Assembly: GCA_964368455.1 (NCBI GenBank)
Contig: CAYJAZ010000003.1
Span: 62,001 to 126,000 of the forward strand
Direction of reading: 5' to 3'
Source: CAYJAZ01 sp964368455
Lineage (GTDB): Bacteria > Desulfobacterota > Desulfovibrionia > Desulfovibrionales > Desulfovibrionaceae
Length of the DNA: 64,000 nt
Within the stretch, counting starts at the first letter, position 1. The number at the start of each line of letters is the position of its first letter. Positions 1 to 7,815 of the stretch are shown piece by piece. The position numbers and the translations under genes were made by a program. The notes under the pieces are model-generated. The model was not told the DNA's origin. It made no database searches and saw only the letters and a program-made list of their open reading frames with translations.

Positions 1-123
1 GAAAGTGAAGTCAAGGTTGATTTTGCAGGCTTTACTATAGAAAAAGGTTTTATTGTTGGATGTGGAATGGACTTTGCTGAAAAGTATCGTGCATTACCAG
101 ATATTTATGAAATTATCACATAG
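1..123 (+). CDS. hpt: Hypoxanthine phosphoribosyltransferase, C-terminal end only
   Basis: Frame 1 is open from the window edge to TAG at 121-123 and gives the last 40 residues of a protein. The stretch FIVGCGMDFAEKYRALPDI matches the C-terminal signature of bacterial hypoxanthine/guanine phosphoribosyltransferases (VGYGLDYAEKYRNLP in most members), a cytosolic purine-salvage enzyme that joins PRPP with hypoxanthine or guanine. The catalytic PRPP loop lies upstream of the window and cannot be checked. The next gene begins 15 bases later on the same strand, so the two may be cotranscribed. Identification rests on this short motif, but the motif is characteristic. Confidence 0.75.
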   Translation, partial: ESEVKVDFAGFTIEKGFIVGCGMDFAEKYRALPDIYEIIT

Positions 124-138
124 TGATTGGAGTTTTTT

Positions 139-1011
139 ATGCTAGTAACTTGTCAGCATTGTAACACCACATATAATTTACCTGATGATAAAGCGGTAAA
201 AGGCGCTAAATTACGCTGTACTGTTTGTAAAAATGTGTTTGATCTCACTGAAGGGGTTACAGAAGAAGTTGAAGCTCTTCAAAAACCTGAAATAGAAGAA
301 AAACAAGAAGAGAATACAAATGTTTCACAAGCTTCTTCTGCTCAAAGCTATGCAGCAGAAGATAATCTACCAGTAAATAAAGAACAACAAAATAATTTTT
401 CTGAAGAAGAACATGCTCGTGCAAAAGAAGCTATCAGAAAAAAAGGCCTTATAGGAAATAGAATTTCTAAAAAAACAAGTATCTTTATCTTTATATTTAT
501 ACTTGTTCTTTCAGGAACTTTTTGGGGATTATTTTCTTATACATCACTACTAGATATGTTCAAAGCAAACACAATGGCTGAACAAATACAAAGTGCTTCA
601 AATTTAGAACAAAAAGTTCAACTACTTGAGTTGAGAAATGTACGTCAATATTCTGTGGATAACGATAAAATCGGAACTTTGCAAGTTATTGAAGGAAGAG
701 TTATCAATGGTTTTGATACTGCACGTGCCATGATTGAAGTAGAAGCTATTTTATACGATGCACAAGGCGCAAAACTGCTTAGCTCAAAACAATTAGCTGG
801 TACAAGTCTTTCACTCTTCCAATTACAAGTTTTAGGAAAAGAAGAAATAGTACAAGTGCTTTCAAATACAACTGATATCAACGCAAATAATGGTTATATA
901 CCGCCTAATGGAATGACGCCATTTATGATAATATTCTTTGAAACTCCATTATTGGCTCAAGAATATTCAGTGAAAGTAGTAAGTGCTCAAAGTCCGACGA
1001 CTACGCAATAA
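139..1011 (+). CDS. Zinc-ribbon (MJ0042-type) single-pass membrane protein, DUF3426-like
   Basis: The 290-residue product starts with a zinc ribbon: C-x2-C in TCQHCN and C-x2-C in CTVCK, the pattern of the MJ0042-type domain. An acidic, Gln/Glu-rich linker follows, then one membrane helix (about residues 117-137, rich in Ile/Phe/Leu), then an extracytoplasmic beta-rich region resembling DUF3426 with the phrase GRVINGFD. I chose the ATG at 139 because GGAG lies at 129-132; the in-frame TTG at 127 has no such signal. Function is unknown. Proteins of this build are common in delta-proteobacteria and are presumed envelope or regulatory proteins. It may share a transcript with hpt. Confidence 0.75.
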   Translation: MLVTCQHCNTTYNLPDDKAVKGAKLRCTVCKNVFDLTEGVTEEVEALQKPEIEEKQEENTNVSQASSAQSYAAEDNLPVNKEQQNNFSEEEHARAKEAIRKKGLIGNRISKKTSIFIFIFILVLSGTFWGLFSYTSLLDMFKANTMAEQIQSASNLEQKVQLLELRNVRQYSVDNDKIGTLQVIEGRVINGFDTARAMIEVEAILYDAQGAKLLSSKQLAGTSLSLFQLQVLGKEEIVQVLSNTTDINANNGYIPPNGMTPFMIIFFETPLLAQEYSVKVVSAQSPTTTQ

Positions 1012-1035
1012 CCTAAATACAATCTAATACATTCT

Positions 1036-1071
1036 AAAAAGCTTCTTACTTCTGGTAGGGAGCTTTTTTCT
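1036..1071 (+). terminator. Rho-independent terminator after the zinc-ribbon gene
   Basis: AAAAAGCT and AGCTTTTTT flank a loop of about 17 bases and end in a T-run, just downstream of the stop codon at 1011. Confidence 0.6.
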
Positions 1072-1172
1072 TGGGCAAGGGTGTAATATTTCATCTTTGT
1101 GTAAATTGATCTTAGAAAATAAAAAAATAGCAATTCTCATTTTGAGTTTTGCCATCATAAGAATAAAAAATG

Positions 1173-1212
1173 AAAAGAGTTCCATGCCTATAAAGAATGG
1201 AACTCTTTTTTT
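1173..1212 (+). terminator. Strong hairpin with 13-bp perfect stem and T-run
   Basis: AAAAGAGTTCCAT (1173-1185) pairs perfectly with ATGGAACTCTTTT (1197-1209) across an 11-base loop, followed by more Ts. It has the form of an intrinsic terminator, but no gene lies between it and the previous terminator. It may be a backup terminator or the end of a small unannotated transcript. Confidence 0.6.
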
Positions 1213-1332
1213 AAAAATCATAATTCTTTTATAAAGTAACTTATGCTATCAATTGTAATTGAGTAAAAGAATTATTTTGAAAAGAGTATTTTCCTACAAC
1301 AAGAACAAGATGGAAAATATTCTTTTTTCATA

Positions 1333-1377
1333 GAATACAAATGCCTTACAAGGAGTGAGAAAAAGGCATTTGTATTC
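1333..1377. other. 15-bp perfect inverted repeat with purine-rich loop
   Basis: GAATACAAATGCCTT (1333-1347) and its exact complement (1363-1377) surround a 15-base loop that contains AAGGAG. No T-run follows, so it does not look like a terminator. A second small inverted repeat, GAGCAAT-A-ATTGCTC, follows at 1383-1397. Role unknown. Confidence 0.5.
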
Positions 1378-1506
1378 AATTTGAGCAATAATTGCTCTAG
1401 CTCTGTTTGGGCAGAAATGCAATAATGCATGCTGCCAATTTTTGGAGGTAAAATAATACATTCATGAGAATTAATATATAATTCTTCTTGCTTTAGCCAA
1501 GATAGT

Positions 1507-1650
1507 TTCTAACTCAGTTTCTAGCTTCGCTTTTAGCTATGCTTCTAGCCTTGCTTCTAACTCTGTTTCTAGCTTCGCTTTTAGCTATGCTTCTAGCCTT
1601 GCTTCTAACTCTGTTTCTAGCTTCGCTTATAACTATGTTTTTAACTTTCT
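1507..1650. repeat. Tandem array of twelve 12-nt units in a 48-nt higher-order period
   Basis: Twelve consecutive 12-base units can be read. Units 2-5 (TTCTAGCTTCGC, TTTTAGCTATGC, TTCTAGCCTTGC, TTCTAACTCTGT) form a 48-base block that repeats exactly once in units 6-9 (1519-1566 and 1567-1614). The array then decays in the last two units. The period is a multiple of three on both strands. The plus frame gives a Leu-rich peptide and the minus frame a charged SEARNRVRSKARSIAK repeat, but the minus frame has no ordinary start codon and the plus ORF has no convincing ribosome site. I treat it as a noncoding minisatellite or a gene remnant. Confidence 0.8.
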
Positions 1651-2332
1651 CTTTTAGGCTAAGCTGTGAATGTTATAAATTGTTGATAAATTTTGTAGCC
1701 AGTGATGTTCATATGTTATTACAATAACTGTGCTTGATGTTTTCATGCAAGCTATGCCTGCATAGGGAAAAATGCTTAAGCCTCAAATTTCATCACAAAG
1801 CTGTTAAACGATTTTTCTTTCATATAATTTTTTCTAACACTTTTTTCTTATTTTCTTTCATGTTATGAATAGAAGGGAGAAAAAGTATTGTTTTTTTAAA
1901 AGTGAACTCAAAACGCGTTTTAAGCATTTCTCCTCAAAGAGAAAAAAGCTTTCATGCAGTTTAATTTAGAATATTACTTTAAAATTATTTATTTAGATTG
2001 CCACACAACACGTTACTATTGCCAATAATAGATTTTATGTTGGTCTTCTCCTACAAGTTTAGTTCAAATTTTGACTTTGTTTTAAATTTGACTTAACAAC
2101 GCGTTTCAAAAAAGTTTAAGATTTTAGTTGAATATTACTAAAAAACACGTTTTCATTAATTTGCTCGTTATCTCATATAATATCAGAAATTTCGCTAATG
2201 AGTAAGAGCAAAAGAGTGCGATATGACTGGCAGGATTTCAATTCCAGTACCTTCAAAGACTTAAGTATTATTATAGAAAGGAATTGAAAATAGAGTAGTT
2301 AAATTGTTTTATATGCATGAAGAAAGATTTTT
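1651..2332. other. Gene-free AT-rich stretch
   Basis: I see no credible gene or RNA here. The only notable item is a perfect 12-bp palindrome, AAAACGCGTTTT, at 1910-1921, with a near copy (AACGCGTTT) at 2098-2106. These could be operator-like sites or chance. Confidence 0.5.
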
Positions 2333-2827
2333 TTATGAATCTTTGAGCATTTCTTCTATTTGCTCATAAGAAATAATGCCAACTTCGTTATATATTGCTT
2401 TTAATTTTTTGTTATAGACGATATTTTGCGGTATGGAATATACCTTGTACGTTTTTACTAAATTTTGGCTCGCGTAAAAGACAGGGTAGTTAATTTTATG
2501 TTTTTTTATAAAATCTTCTAAAGCTTTAGGATCTTGATCTACTGAAAGTCCGATGATCATGATATCTTCTTTTGGATGATTTTTTGTGATTTCTACAAAA
2601 TCAGGGATTTCTTCAACACAAGGAGGACACCATGAAGCAAAGAAGTTTACTAAGATCAATTTACCTTTATTTTCATTTAAAAGCTTCATAAAGCTATTAG
2701 AATCTATATTGTGTATGGCTGAACTTGCCAAAGCTTCTGTTTTTGTTGTTAGATGCGTTGTTGTAAACAGGTTCATAAAACACACAATGAAAACAACAAA
2801 GACATATTTTAAAAGTTTATTTATCAC
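2333..2827 (-). CDS. TlpA/ResA-like exported thioredoxin-fold protein
   Basis: The 164-residue product has an N-terminal hydrophobic segment (about residues 7-28) that fits a signal peptide or anchor, followed by a thioredoxin fold. The active site reads FFASWCPPCVEEIPDF, the WCxxC redox motif of the TlpA/ResA/DsbE group. The conserved cis-proline region (YSIPQNIVYN) is present about 70 residues later. Such proteins act outside the inner membrane and reduce disulfides, often during cytochrome c maturation. It lies 38 bases downstream of rpiB on the same strand and may be cotranscribed. The exact substrate cannot be read from the sequence, and no cytochrome-maturation genes are adjacent. Confidence 0.85.
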   Translation of the reverse strand: MINKLLKYVFVVFIVCFMNLFTTTHLTTKTEALASSAIHNIDSNSFMKLLNENKGKLILVNFFASWCPPCVEEIPDFVEITKNHPKEDIMIIGLSVDQDPKALEDFIKKHKINYPVFYASQNLVKTYKVYSIPQNIVYNKKLKAIYNEVGIISYEQIEEMLKDS

Positions 2828-2865
2828 CGAATAATTTCCTTATAACTACCAAGGGCTTTTTTAGC

Positions 2866-3297
2866 CTAGCTAATTTCAATCTTTTCTATTCTTCTAGTAT
2901 GCCTTCCGCCTTCAAATTCTGAAGCAAAAAAAGCATCTACAATACTAAGTGCGAGACCTTCGCCTGTTACTCTTGTGCCTAAGCAAAGCACATTTGCATT
3001 ATTGTGTTCTCTTGTGGCTCTTGCTTGAAATTCGTTTGCACATAATGCAGCTCTTATGGCCTTATGTCTATTTGCTGCCATGCTCATTCCAATTCCTGTG
3101 CCACAGATAAGTATGCCAAAATCGGCTTTCTTTTCTTTGATTGCCATTGCAACTTTATGTGCAGAATCTGGATAGTCAAAAGAATCTGTTGTATATGGGC
3201 CATAATCTTCAGCTTCAAATCCTTTTTTTTGTAAGTGTAAGATGATGGATTCTTTATAGTCTAGTCCTGCATGATCAGAAGCAATTATAATACGCAT
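2866..3297 (-). CDS. rpiB: Ribose-5-phosphate isomerase B
   Basis: At 143 residues the product has normal RpiB length. It begins with IIIASDHAGLDYKE, contains CGTGIGMSMAANRHKAIRAALC with the catalytic cysteine of the CGTGIG motif, and has REHNNANVLCLGTR further on. All are hallmarks of the RpiB/LacAB family. The enzyme interconverts ribose 5-phosphate and ribulose 5-phosphate in the pentose phosphate pathway in the cytosol. It sits between a small coiled-coil gene (30 bases upstream) and the TlpA-like gene, all on the minus strand with short gaps, suggesting one operon. Confidence 0.95.
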   Translation of the reverse strand: MRIIIASDHAGLDYKESIILHLQKKGFEAEDYGPYTTDSFDYPDSAHKVAMAIKEKKADFGILICGTGIGMSMAANRHKAIRAALCANEFQARATREHNNANVLCLGTRVTGEGLALSIVDAFFASEFEGGRHTRRIEKIEIS

Positions 3298-3326
3298 GTT
3301 AAAACCTTTATTGTTAATTAAGTAGG

Positions 3327-3599
3327 TTAGTCTAAATAAAGAGCACGTTTTTCAATCATTATTTTTCTGAATTTTTCGTGTTCTTCTTTAAGTTTATCTA
3401 ACTTTTCATCGGCATTTGTTAAAGCAAGAATATTTCTTTCTTTTTCAAATCTTTCTTTTTGTTTTTCAAGTTTTTTGATATTTCTTTTGAAGAAAGTATC
3501 GGCATAAAGCCAATAAAGCTCTTCAATGACTGTATACACGCCAAAAACAGTGTTTTTATAAAGCTGAGCACACGATAGATCTTTTGAGAAAAAAGCCAT
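3327..3599 (-). CDS. Small coiled-coil protein of unknown function
   Basis: The product has 90 residues. The first 40 residues are mixed hydrophobic and aromatic (YTVIEELYWLYADTFF). Residues about 38-80 are dense in Lys and Glu with heptad-like spacing and should form a coiled coil. There is no signal peptide and no recognisable catalytic motif. I do not recognise the family. The spacing to rpiB and the shared strand suggest cotranscription. The composition matches the neighbouring genes, so I consider it real rather than a chance reading frame. Confidence 0.6.
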   Translation of the reverse strand: MAFFSKDLSCAQLYKNTVFGVYTVIEELYWLYADTFFKRNIKKLEKQKERFEKERNILALTNADEKLDKLKEEHEKFRKIMIEKRALYLD

Positions 3600-3889
3600 T
3601 TTGTATCCTTTTATACATTTATAAAAGCGTCATACATCTGTGTTATTTTTTTTAAACTGTTACCGAATTTTGAAAGTTTAGCTCAACTTTTATTTAAGTA
3701 TCGACTGCTAAAAATACTAGTATTAAGTATAAAATAATACATTTTTAAAAAAGGTCAACAGAAAAAAATAAGATTAATGAAGCTTTTAATGAGTTAGAGC
3801 TAGTTTGAACACTCAATTTAGTTAATAAGTTATGAATATAATGTACTATAAAAATATTCAATAAATAAAAAAAAATATGCATTTTTTTG

Positions 3890-3925
3890 ATAAAGCCCTT
3901 GTTTATTATAAACAAGGGCTTTATT
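3890..3925 (-). terminator. Terminator of the PEP synthase gene
   Basis: TAAAGCCCTTGTTTA (3891-3905) pairs with TAAACAAGGGCTTTA (3909-3923) over a three-base loop, with A/T runs on both sides. It lies just past the stop of the PEP synthase gene on the minus strand and would also work in the plus direction. The rest of the 365-base gap (3600-3964) shows nothing else. Confidence 0.75.
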
Positions 3926-3964
3926 TTTTATGATTTTATTTGCCTATTCACTAAGCTTGTTTTC

Positions 3965-6900
3965 TTACCATTCTTTTTTTCTTTGTTCTGCAAGTGCTTT
4001 TGCTTGTTCTGCAAAGTTTTTGAAGCCTGATTGATGGAGAGCATCGCTTACTGTTTCGTCCCAATTCCATGCAGCATAGATAGCTTTTTTATGGAATTTT
4101 GCTCTAAAGCTTTGTGCTTTATTTCTTGCTTCGTCTTCTTTTGGAGTAGCAAGAGCTTTGCGCAAGTCGTCGTGTAAGCGAGCAGCTTCGCCTTCGTACC
4201 ATTCTCTTAAGTCGTTAGCTGTGACATATTTTTTCATGATATGTCCATAGCCTTCTTCTTCTAAAAGAGCTTTGAATTTTGCTAAATGCTGTTCTGAAAG
4301 CCAATTTCCTAATTTTGAAGCGTCTAGGTTGAGTTTTTCAACTTGTGCTACATCAAATTTAGTTTGGTAATAGGTGTCAGGGACAACAGAAGCAGAAACT
4401 ATGCCAGCAATAGAAACAAGGCCGCGAATGATGAGTGAATTAGACACACCTTGTCCACAGAAGCCCACTTTTTTATTGAACTTTTGTCCTGTAAAGATAG
4501 TGCATAAGATAGCCCAAACAACAGCTGGATCTTCTTCATCGTAGATATAGGAGAGGGCAGCATTATCTCTATCGGTAGCGAGTACCATTTGAGTCATGTC
4601 GTTTGAACCGATGGAGAAACCGTCAAATTCTTCGATAAATTGGCGAGCTAATATAGCATTTGATGGAATTTCAGACATTTGTATGAGTTTTAATCCATCT
4701 ACACCAGATTTGAGATTGTGCACACTATCAAGATAGAGTTTCATAGAGCGTGCTTCTTCTAAAGTACGCACAAATGGAAGCATCATTTGGAGGTTTGTAC
4801 CGCCATAAACGCCACGAGCAAGCTTGAAAGCTTCGATTTCCCAATCGTGGATTTGACGTGAAACACCACGCCAGCCAAGCATTGGATTGTCTTCATAGGC
4901 TTCAAAGAGTGATCCACCTAATAAGTTTCTGTATTCATTAGATTTAAAGTCAGTTGTACGATAGACAATTGGCTTTGCATAGAATGCCATAGCAAAGAGA
5001 GCTAAGGATTGTGAAAGTGTTTGAATATAGTGTTCTTTACCGTTTCTATAGCCACGTGAGCGAATGATTTCTTGAATCTTGCTTGGTGTTGAAATAAGTT
5101 CGGTGATTTGGTGTTTCATGCCAGATTTGATAGCAACTTCATTGCGTATATTTGCAATTGCTTCAATCACTTTTTGAATGCTTTCTTTGCTTTCTACAGC
5201 TTGTGTTTTGCCTTCGATTTCGTTTTGAATAGCAGCTCTTCTTGCTTGGCCTTCTTTAGAATTTGGCAAGAATGCTAATTCTTCTTCAAAACCATAGACT
5301 ATGCTGATATGTTCTTTTACATGTCTTGAAGTTCTTAATGTGTCTAGATGTCTTGTTGCATTTTCAACATGTTCGTCTAATTTGTATTCAAGTTCTCTTA
5401 ATTTTCTTTGTTGAGCAAGAACTTGTTCAGCACCTTGGACTTCTTGATTTGAAAGAGCAGTGATTTGAGTATTTAAACCTGTGAGTTCGCCAACATATTC
5501 ACGTAATTTTAGATCAAGATGTATAAGTCCTAATTGGAATTGTTCTTTTGCAGTTTGAGTGACTTTTTTACTTAATTCAGCTAAGCGTTCGTCTACTAAG
5601 GATTGTAGTGAACCATCGTCTAAAGCTTCTAAAGCTTTTGGATGAACGCCAACATTTCCTAGCATAAATTCAGCACGCAATAAGCCAACTTCAAAATCTT
5701 CTACTTCACGTAAGCGTGAAAGGAAGAGAGCTTGGTTTACATCTGCTAAAACAAGGCCAACCTTTGTCTTTGTTTTAGGTAATTTATTGAGATCCATTTC
5801 GCCGCCAAGTTCTACAAGAGGAAGAAGTCCTCTATAGACTCTGCCGGCTGTACCATCGACGGTGACGTCTAATCCATCAAGTGAACGTAATGCTTCTGCT
5901 CTTTGAATACCGATAACAGCAGCTATACCAAGTTCACGTGAAGTGATAGCAGCGTGTGAAGTGTCTCCACCAACGTCTGCTAAAATAGCAGAAGCAACAC
6001 GCATGCCTGGAACCATGTCAGGATCTGTTCTTTCAGCGGCTAAAATATCACCTTTTGTGATTTTATTGAGTTCTAAAGCTGAACGTAAGAATTTGACTCG
6101 TCCTTGTCCAGCACCACGTGAAGCACCATTACCTTCAAGTAAGACTTCGGCATTTTTCAAAGCTTTTTTATCTACTTCAAGTCTACGCATGAAGATAGTG
6201 TTTGGATGCTCTTCAAATTCTTCATTCCAGCGAGTTTCAGGGCGAGCCTGTACAAACCAGAGTTGTTCTTTTGAATCTATACAAAATTCTGTATCCATGA
6301 TCATTCCGCCATAGGCATCAGTGATAAGGCGTACACATTTTGCAATTTGTTCGGCTTGAGGTATTGTGAGTGACCATTTATAGATTTCACTTTCAGGCAC
6401 TGCAACCTTCATTGTGCCGCCGTATTTTTCGTCATAAACAATCTTCATGCCTTTATGGCCAAGATTACGAATAACTACTTCGTGTTTATCGTCTCTTTGG
6501 TAGACATAGAATTTATCAGGTGTTACCATACCGCCAACAATAGCTTCGCCAAGACCATAGGAAGCATCTATGCTGACTAAATCTTTACGAACAGTACCAC
6601 GACAGCCAGTTGCTGTGTCTGCACTAAAGGCAGTTCCAGCAATAACAGGTCTGATCATACGCATCATACAAACAGAAAGTGAAGTATTTTCAATAGCCCA
6701 TTCTTGTTTTGCTTGAAGTGCTAATTCGATTTCGCCAGTTTCTTCTGCTCTTGTGATACCATCTCTAATTGCTTCTCTTCTATATGTCATAGAACGAAGG
6801 TTATAAGCGGAGGCACAATCCCAATGGTAGGCTAATTCAACATTGTCAGGGCCAACCATATTAAGGTAGGTGTCTTGAAGGCCAGCAAAAGCTTTTTTAC

Positions 6901-7516
6901 GTGAATCTTCGCCAGCAGCAGAAGAACGTACAGCAACAGGAACATTTTCTTCGCCAGCTTCTTTACAGATTGCAAGATATGCTTCACGAACAGCCTGTCC
7001 AACTTCTTTTGGCATTTCAACTGAAAGAATTGCAGATTGAACTAATACAGAACGCTTTCTGAGTTGATCAATCACTTCTTGTGAAGTAGCAAAACCTTCA
7101 ACCACATTATTTACAAACATACGCAAAGGAATTTTCTTTGCATTTTTTTCTTCTTTGTCAGCTTCTTTGATTTCTTTAGCAAAAGTACGCACAAGTTTTT
7201 GTAAAAATTCTGAATCTTTATTGATTTCAGGATCGTTCCAATCGATTCTTGTGTATTCTTTTTCAATAATAGAACGTATTAAAGAGGCGTTTACCTTTGT
7301 TTCGTCGAGTAATCTATGAAAACAAATGGAGGAAATTGCACGGAATTGAGGAGATTGTACCCCCGCAACTTCGTGTATAAGAGCTGTATTGTAGTTTTTT
7401 CCGCCAACAAGCATTTCTGCTTCTTCGCCTATTGCCTTAATTTGAGAACCTGTGAGAATAAGTTGTTCTTTGAGTTGCTCAATTGAAAGTTGTGGAGCTT
7501 TCACTCTTGTAGCCAT
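3965..7516 (-). CDS. ppsA: Phosphoenolpyruvate synthase (pyruvate, water dikinase), long form
   Basis: The 1183-residue cytosolic enzyme converts pyruvate plus ATP to PEP, AMP and phosphate. The ATP-grasp domain carries VAVRSSAAGEDSRKKAFAG (about residues 195-215). The swivelling phosphohistidine domain has GGDTSHAAITSREL with the catalytic His at residue 521. The C-terminal PEP/pyruvate barrel has SIGSNDMTQMVLATDRD (about 965-985) and GFCGQG (about 1020). Compared with the usual length near 800 residues, it has extra N- and C-terminal sequence and an alpha-helical, Glu/Gln-rich insert at roughly 640-830. Pyruvate carboxylase lies directly upstream on the same strand, and this pairing is, as far as I recall, typical of Desulfovibrio. 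ATG at 7516 is preceded by a purine-rich GGAGGAAG site. Confidence 0.9.
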   Translation of the reverse strand: MATRVKAPQLSIEQLKEQLILTGSQIKAIGEEAEMLVGGKNYNTALIHEVAGVQSPQFRAISSICFHRLLDETKVNASLIRSIIEKEYTRIDWNDPEINKDSEFLQKLVRTFAKEIKEADKEEKNAKKIPLRMFVNNVVEGFATSQEVIDQLRKRSVLVQSAILSVEMPKEVGQAVREAYLAICKEAGEENVPVAVRSSAAGEDSRKKAFAGLQDTYLNMVGPDNVELAYHWDCASAYNLRSMTYRREAIRDGITRAEETGEIELALQAKQEWAIENTSLSVCMMRMIRPVIAGTAFSADTATGCRGTVRKDLVSIDASYGLGEAIVGGMVTPDKFYVYQRDDKHEVVIRNLGHKGMKIVYDEKYGGTMKVAVPESEIYKWSLTIPQAEQIAKCVRLITDAYGGMIMDTEFCIDSKEQLWFVQARPETRWNEEFEEHPNTIFMRRLEVDKKALKNAEVLLEGNGASRGAGQGRVKFLRSALELNKITKGDILAAERTDPDMVPGMRVASAILADVGGDTSHAAITSRELGIAAVIGIQRAEALRSLDGLDVTVDGTAGRVYRGLLPLVELGGEMDLNKLPKTKTKVGLVLADVNQALFLSRLREVEDFEVGLLRAEFMLGNVGVHPKALEALDDGSLQSLVDERLAELSKKVTQTAKEQFQLGLIHLDLKLREYVGELTGLNTQITALSNQEVQGAEQVLAQQRKLRELEYKLDEHVENATRHLDTLRTSRHVKEHISIVYGFEEELAFLPNSKEGQARRAAIQNEIEGKTQAVESKESIQKVIEAIANIRNEVAIKSGMKHQITELISTPSKIQEIIRSRGYRNGKEHYIQTLSQSLALFAMAFYAKPIVYRTTDFKSNEYRNLLGGSLFEAYEDNPMLGWRGVSRQIHDWEIEAFKLARGVYGGTNLQMMLPFVRTLEEARSMKLYLDSVHNLKSGVDGLKLIQMSEIPSNAILARQFIEEFDGFSIGSNDMTQMVLATDRDNAALSYIYDEEDPAVVWAILCTIFTGQKFNKKVGFCGQGVSNSLIIRGLVSIAGIVSASVVPDTYYQTKFDVAQVEKLNLDASKLGNWLSEQHLAKFKALLEEEGYGHIMKKYVTANDLREWYEGEAARLHDDLRKALATPKEDEARNKAQSFRAKFHKKAIYAAWNWDETVSDALHQSGFKNFAEQAKALAEQRKKEW

Positions 7517-7769
7517 TTGCTTCCTCCAAAATTATTAATCATCAAGAAAATGAAATAAAAACAAATAAAAACTGAATAGTAACCGCAAAAGAAGTGTAAA
7601 ACACTTCTAGATAAAGGTCAACTCTAGCAATTTATCATAAAACATTTGAAATATTGATAAAATTGAAATCAAAACATTTAAATTTCAATGAATTTATCGT
7701 ATATTTATAATTTTCATAAAAAAGCATAAAAAAAATAATCAATTTTTTAAATTTTTTCTTATTATAAAA
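7517..7769. other. AT-rich leader region of ppsA
   Basis: This gap separates pyruvate carboxylase from ppsA. It is very AT-rich, contains no reading frame of note, and presumably holds the ppsA promoter, since the carboxylase terminator (7775-7805) lies downstream of the carboxylase gene and thus ahead of ppsA. I cannot place -35/-10 boxes with confidence. Confidence 0.4.
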
Positions 7770-7774
7770 TAAAA

Positions 7775-7805
7775 GGGCTATCTTTTATCAGATAAAAGAT
7801 AGCCC
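7775..7805 (-). terminator. Terminator of the pyruvate carboxylase gene
   Basis: GGGCTATCTTTTATC (7775-7789) and GATAAAAGATAGCCC (7791-7805) form a 15-bp perfect stem. On the minus strand it is followed by a T-rich tract. Confidence 0.75.
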
Positions 7806-7815
7806 CTTAATTTAC

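Noticed and set aside
1507..1650. CRISPR-like array
   Set aside because: Units are contiguous 12-mers without spacers, so this is a minisatellite.
1539..1727. 62-codon plus-strand frame reading a Leu-rich repeat
   Set aside because: It is only the tandem repeat read in one frame; no ribosome site and no natural composition.
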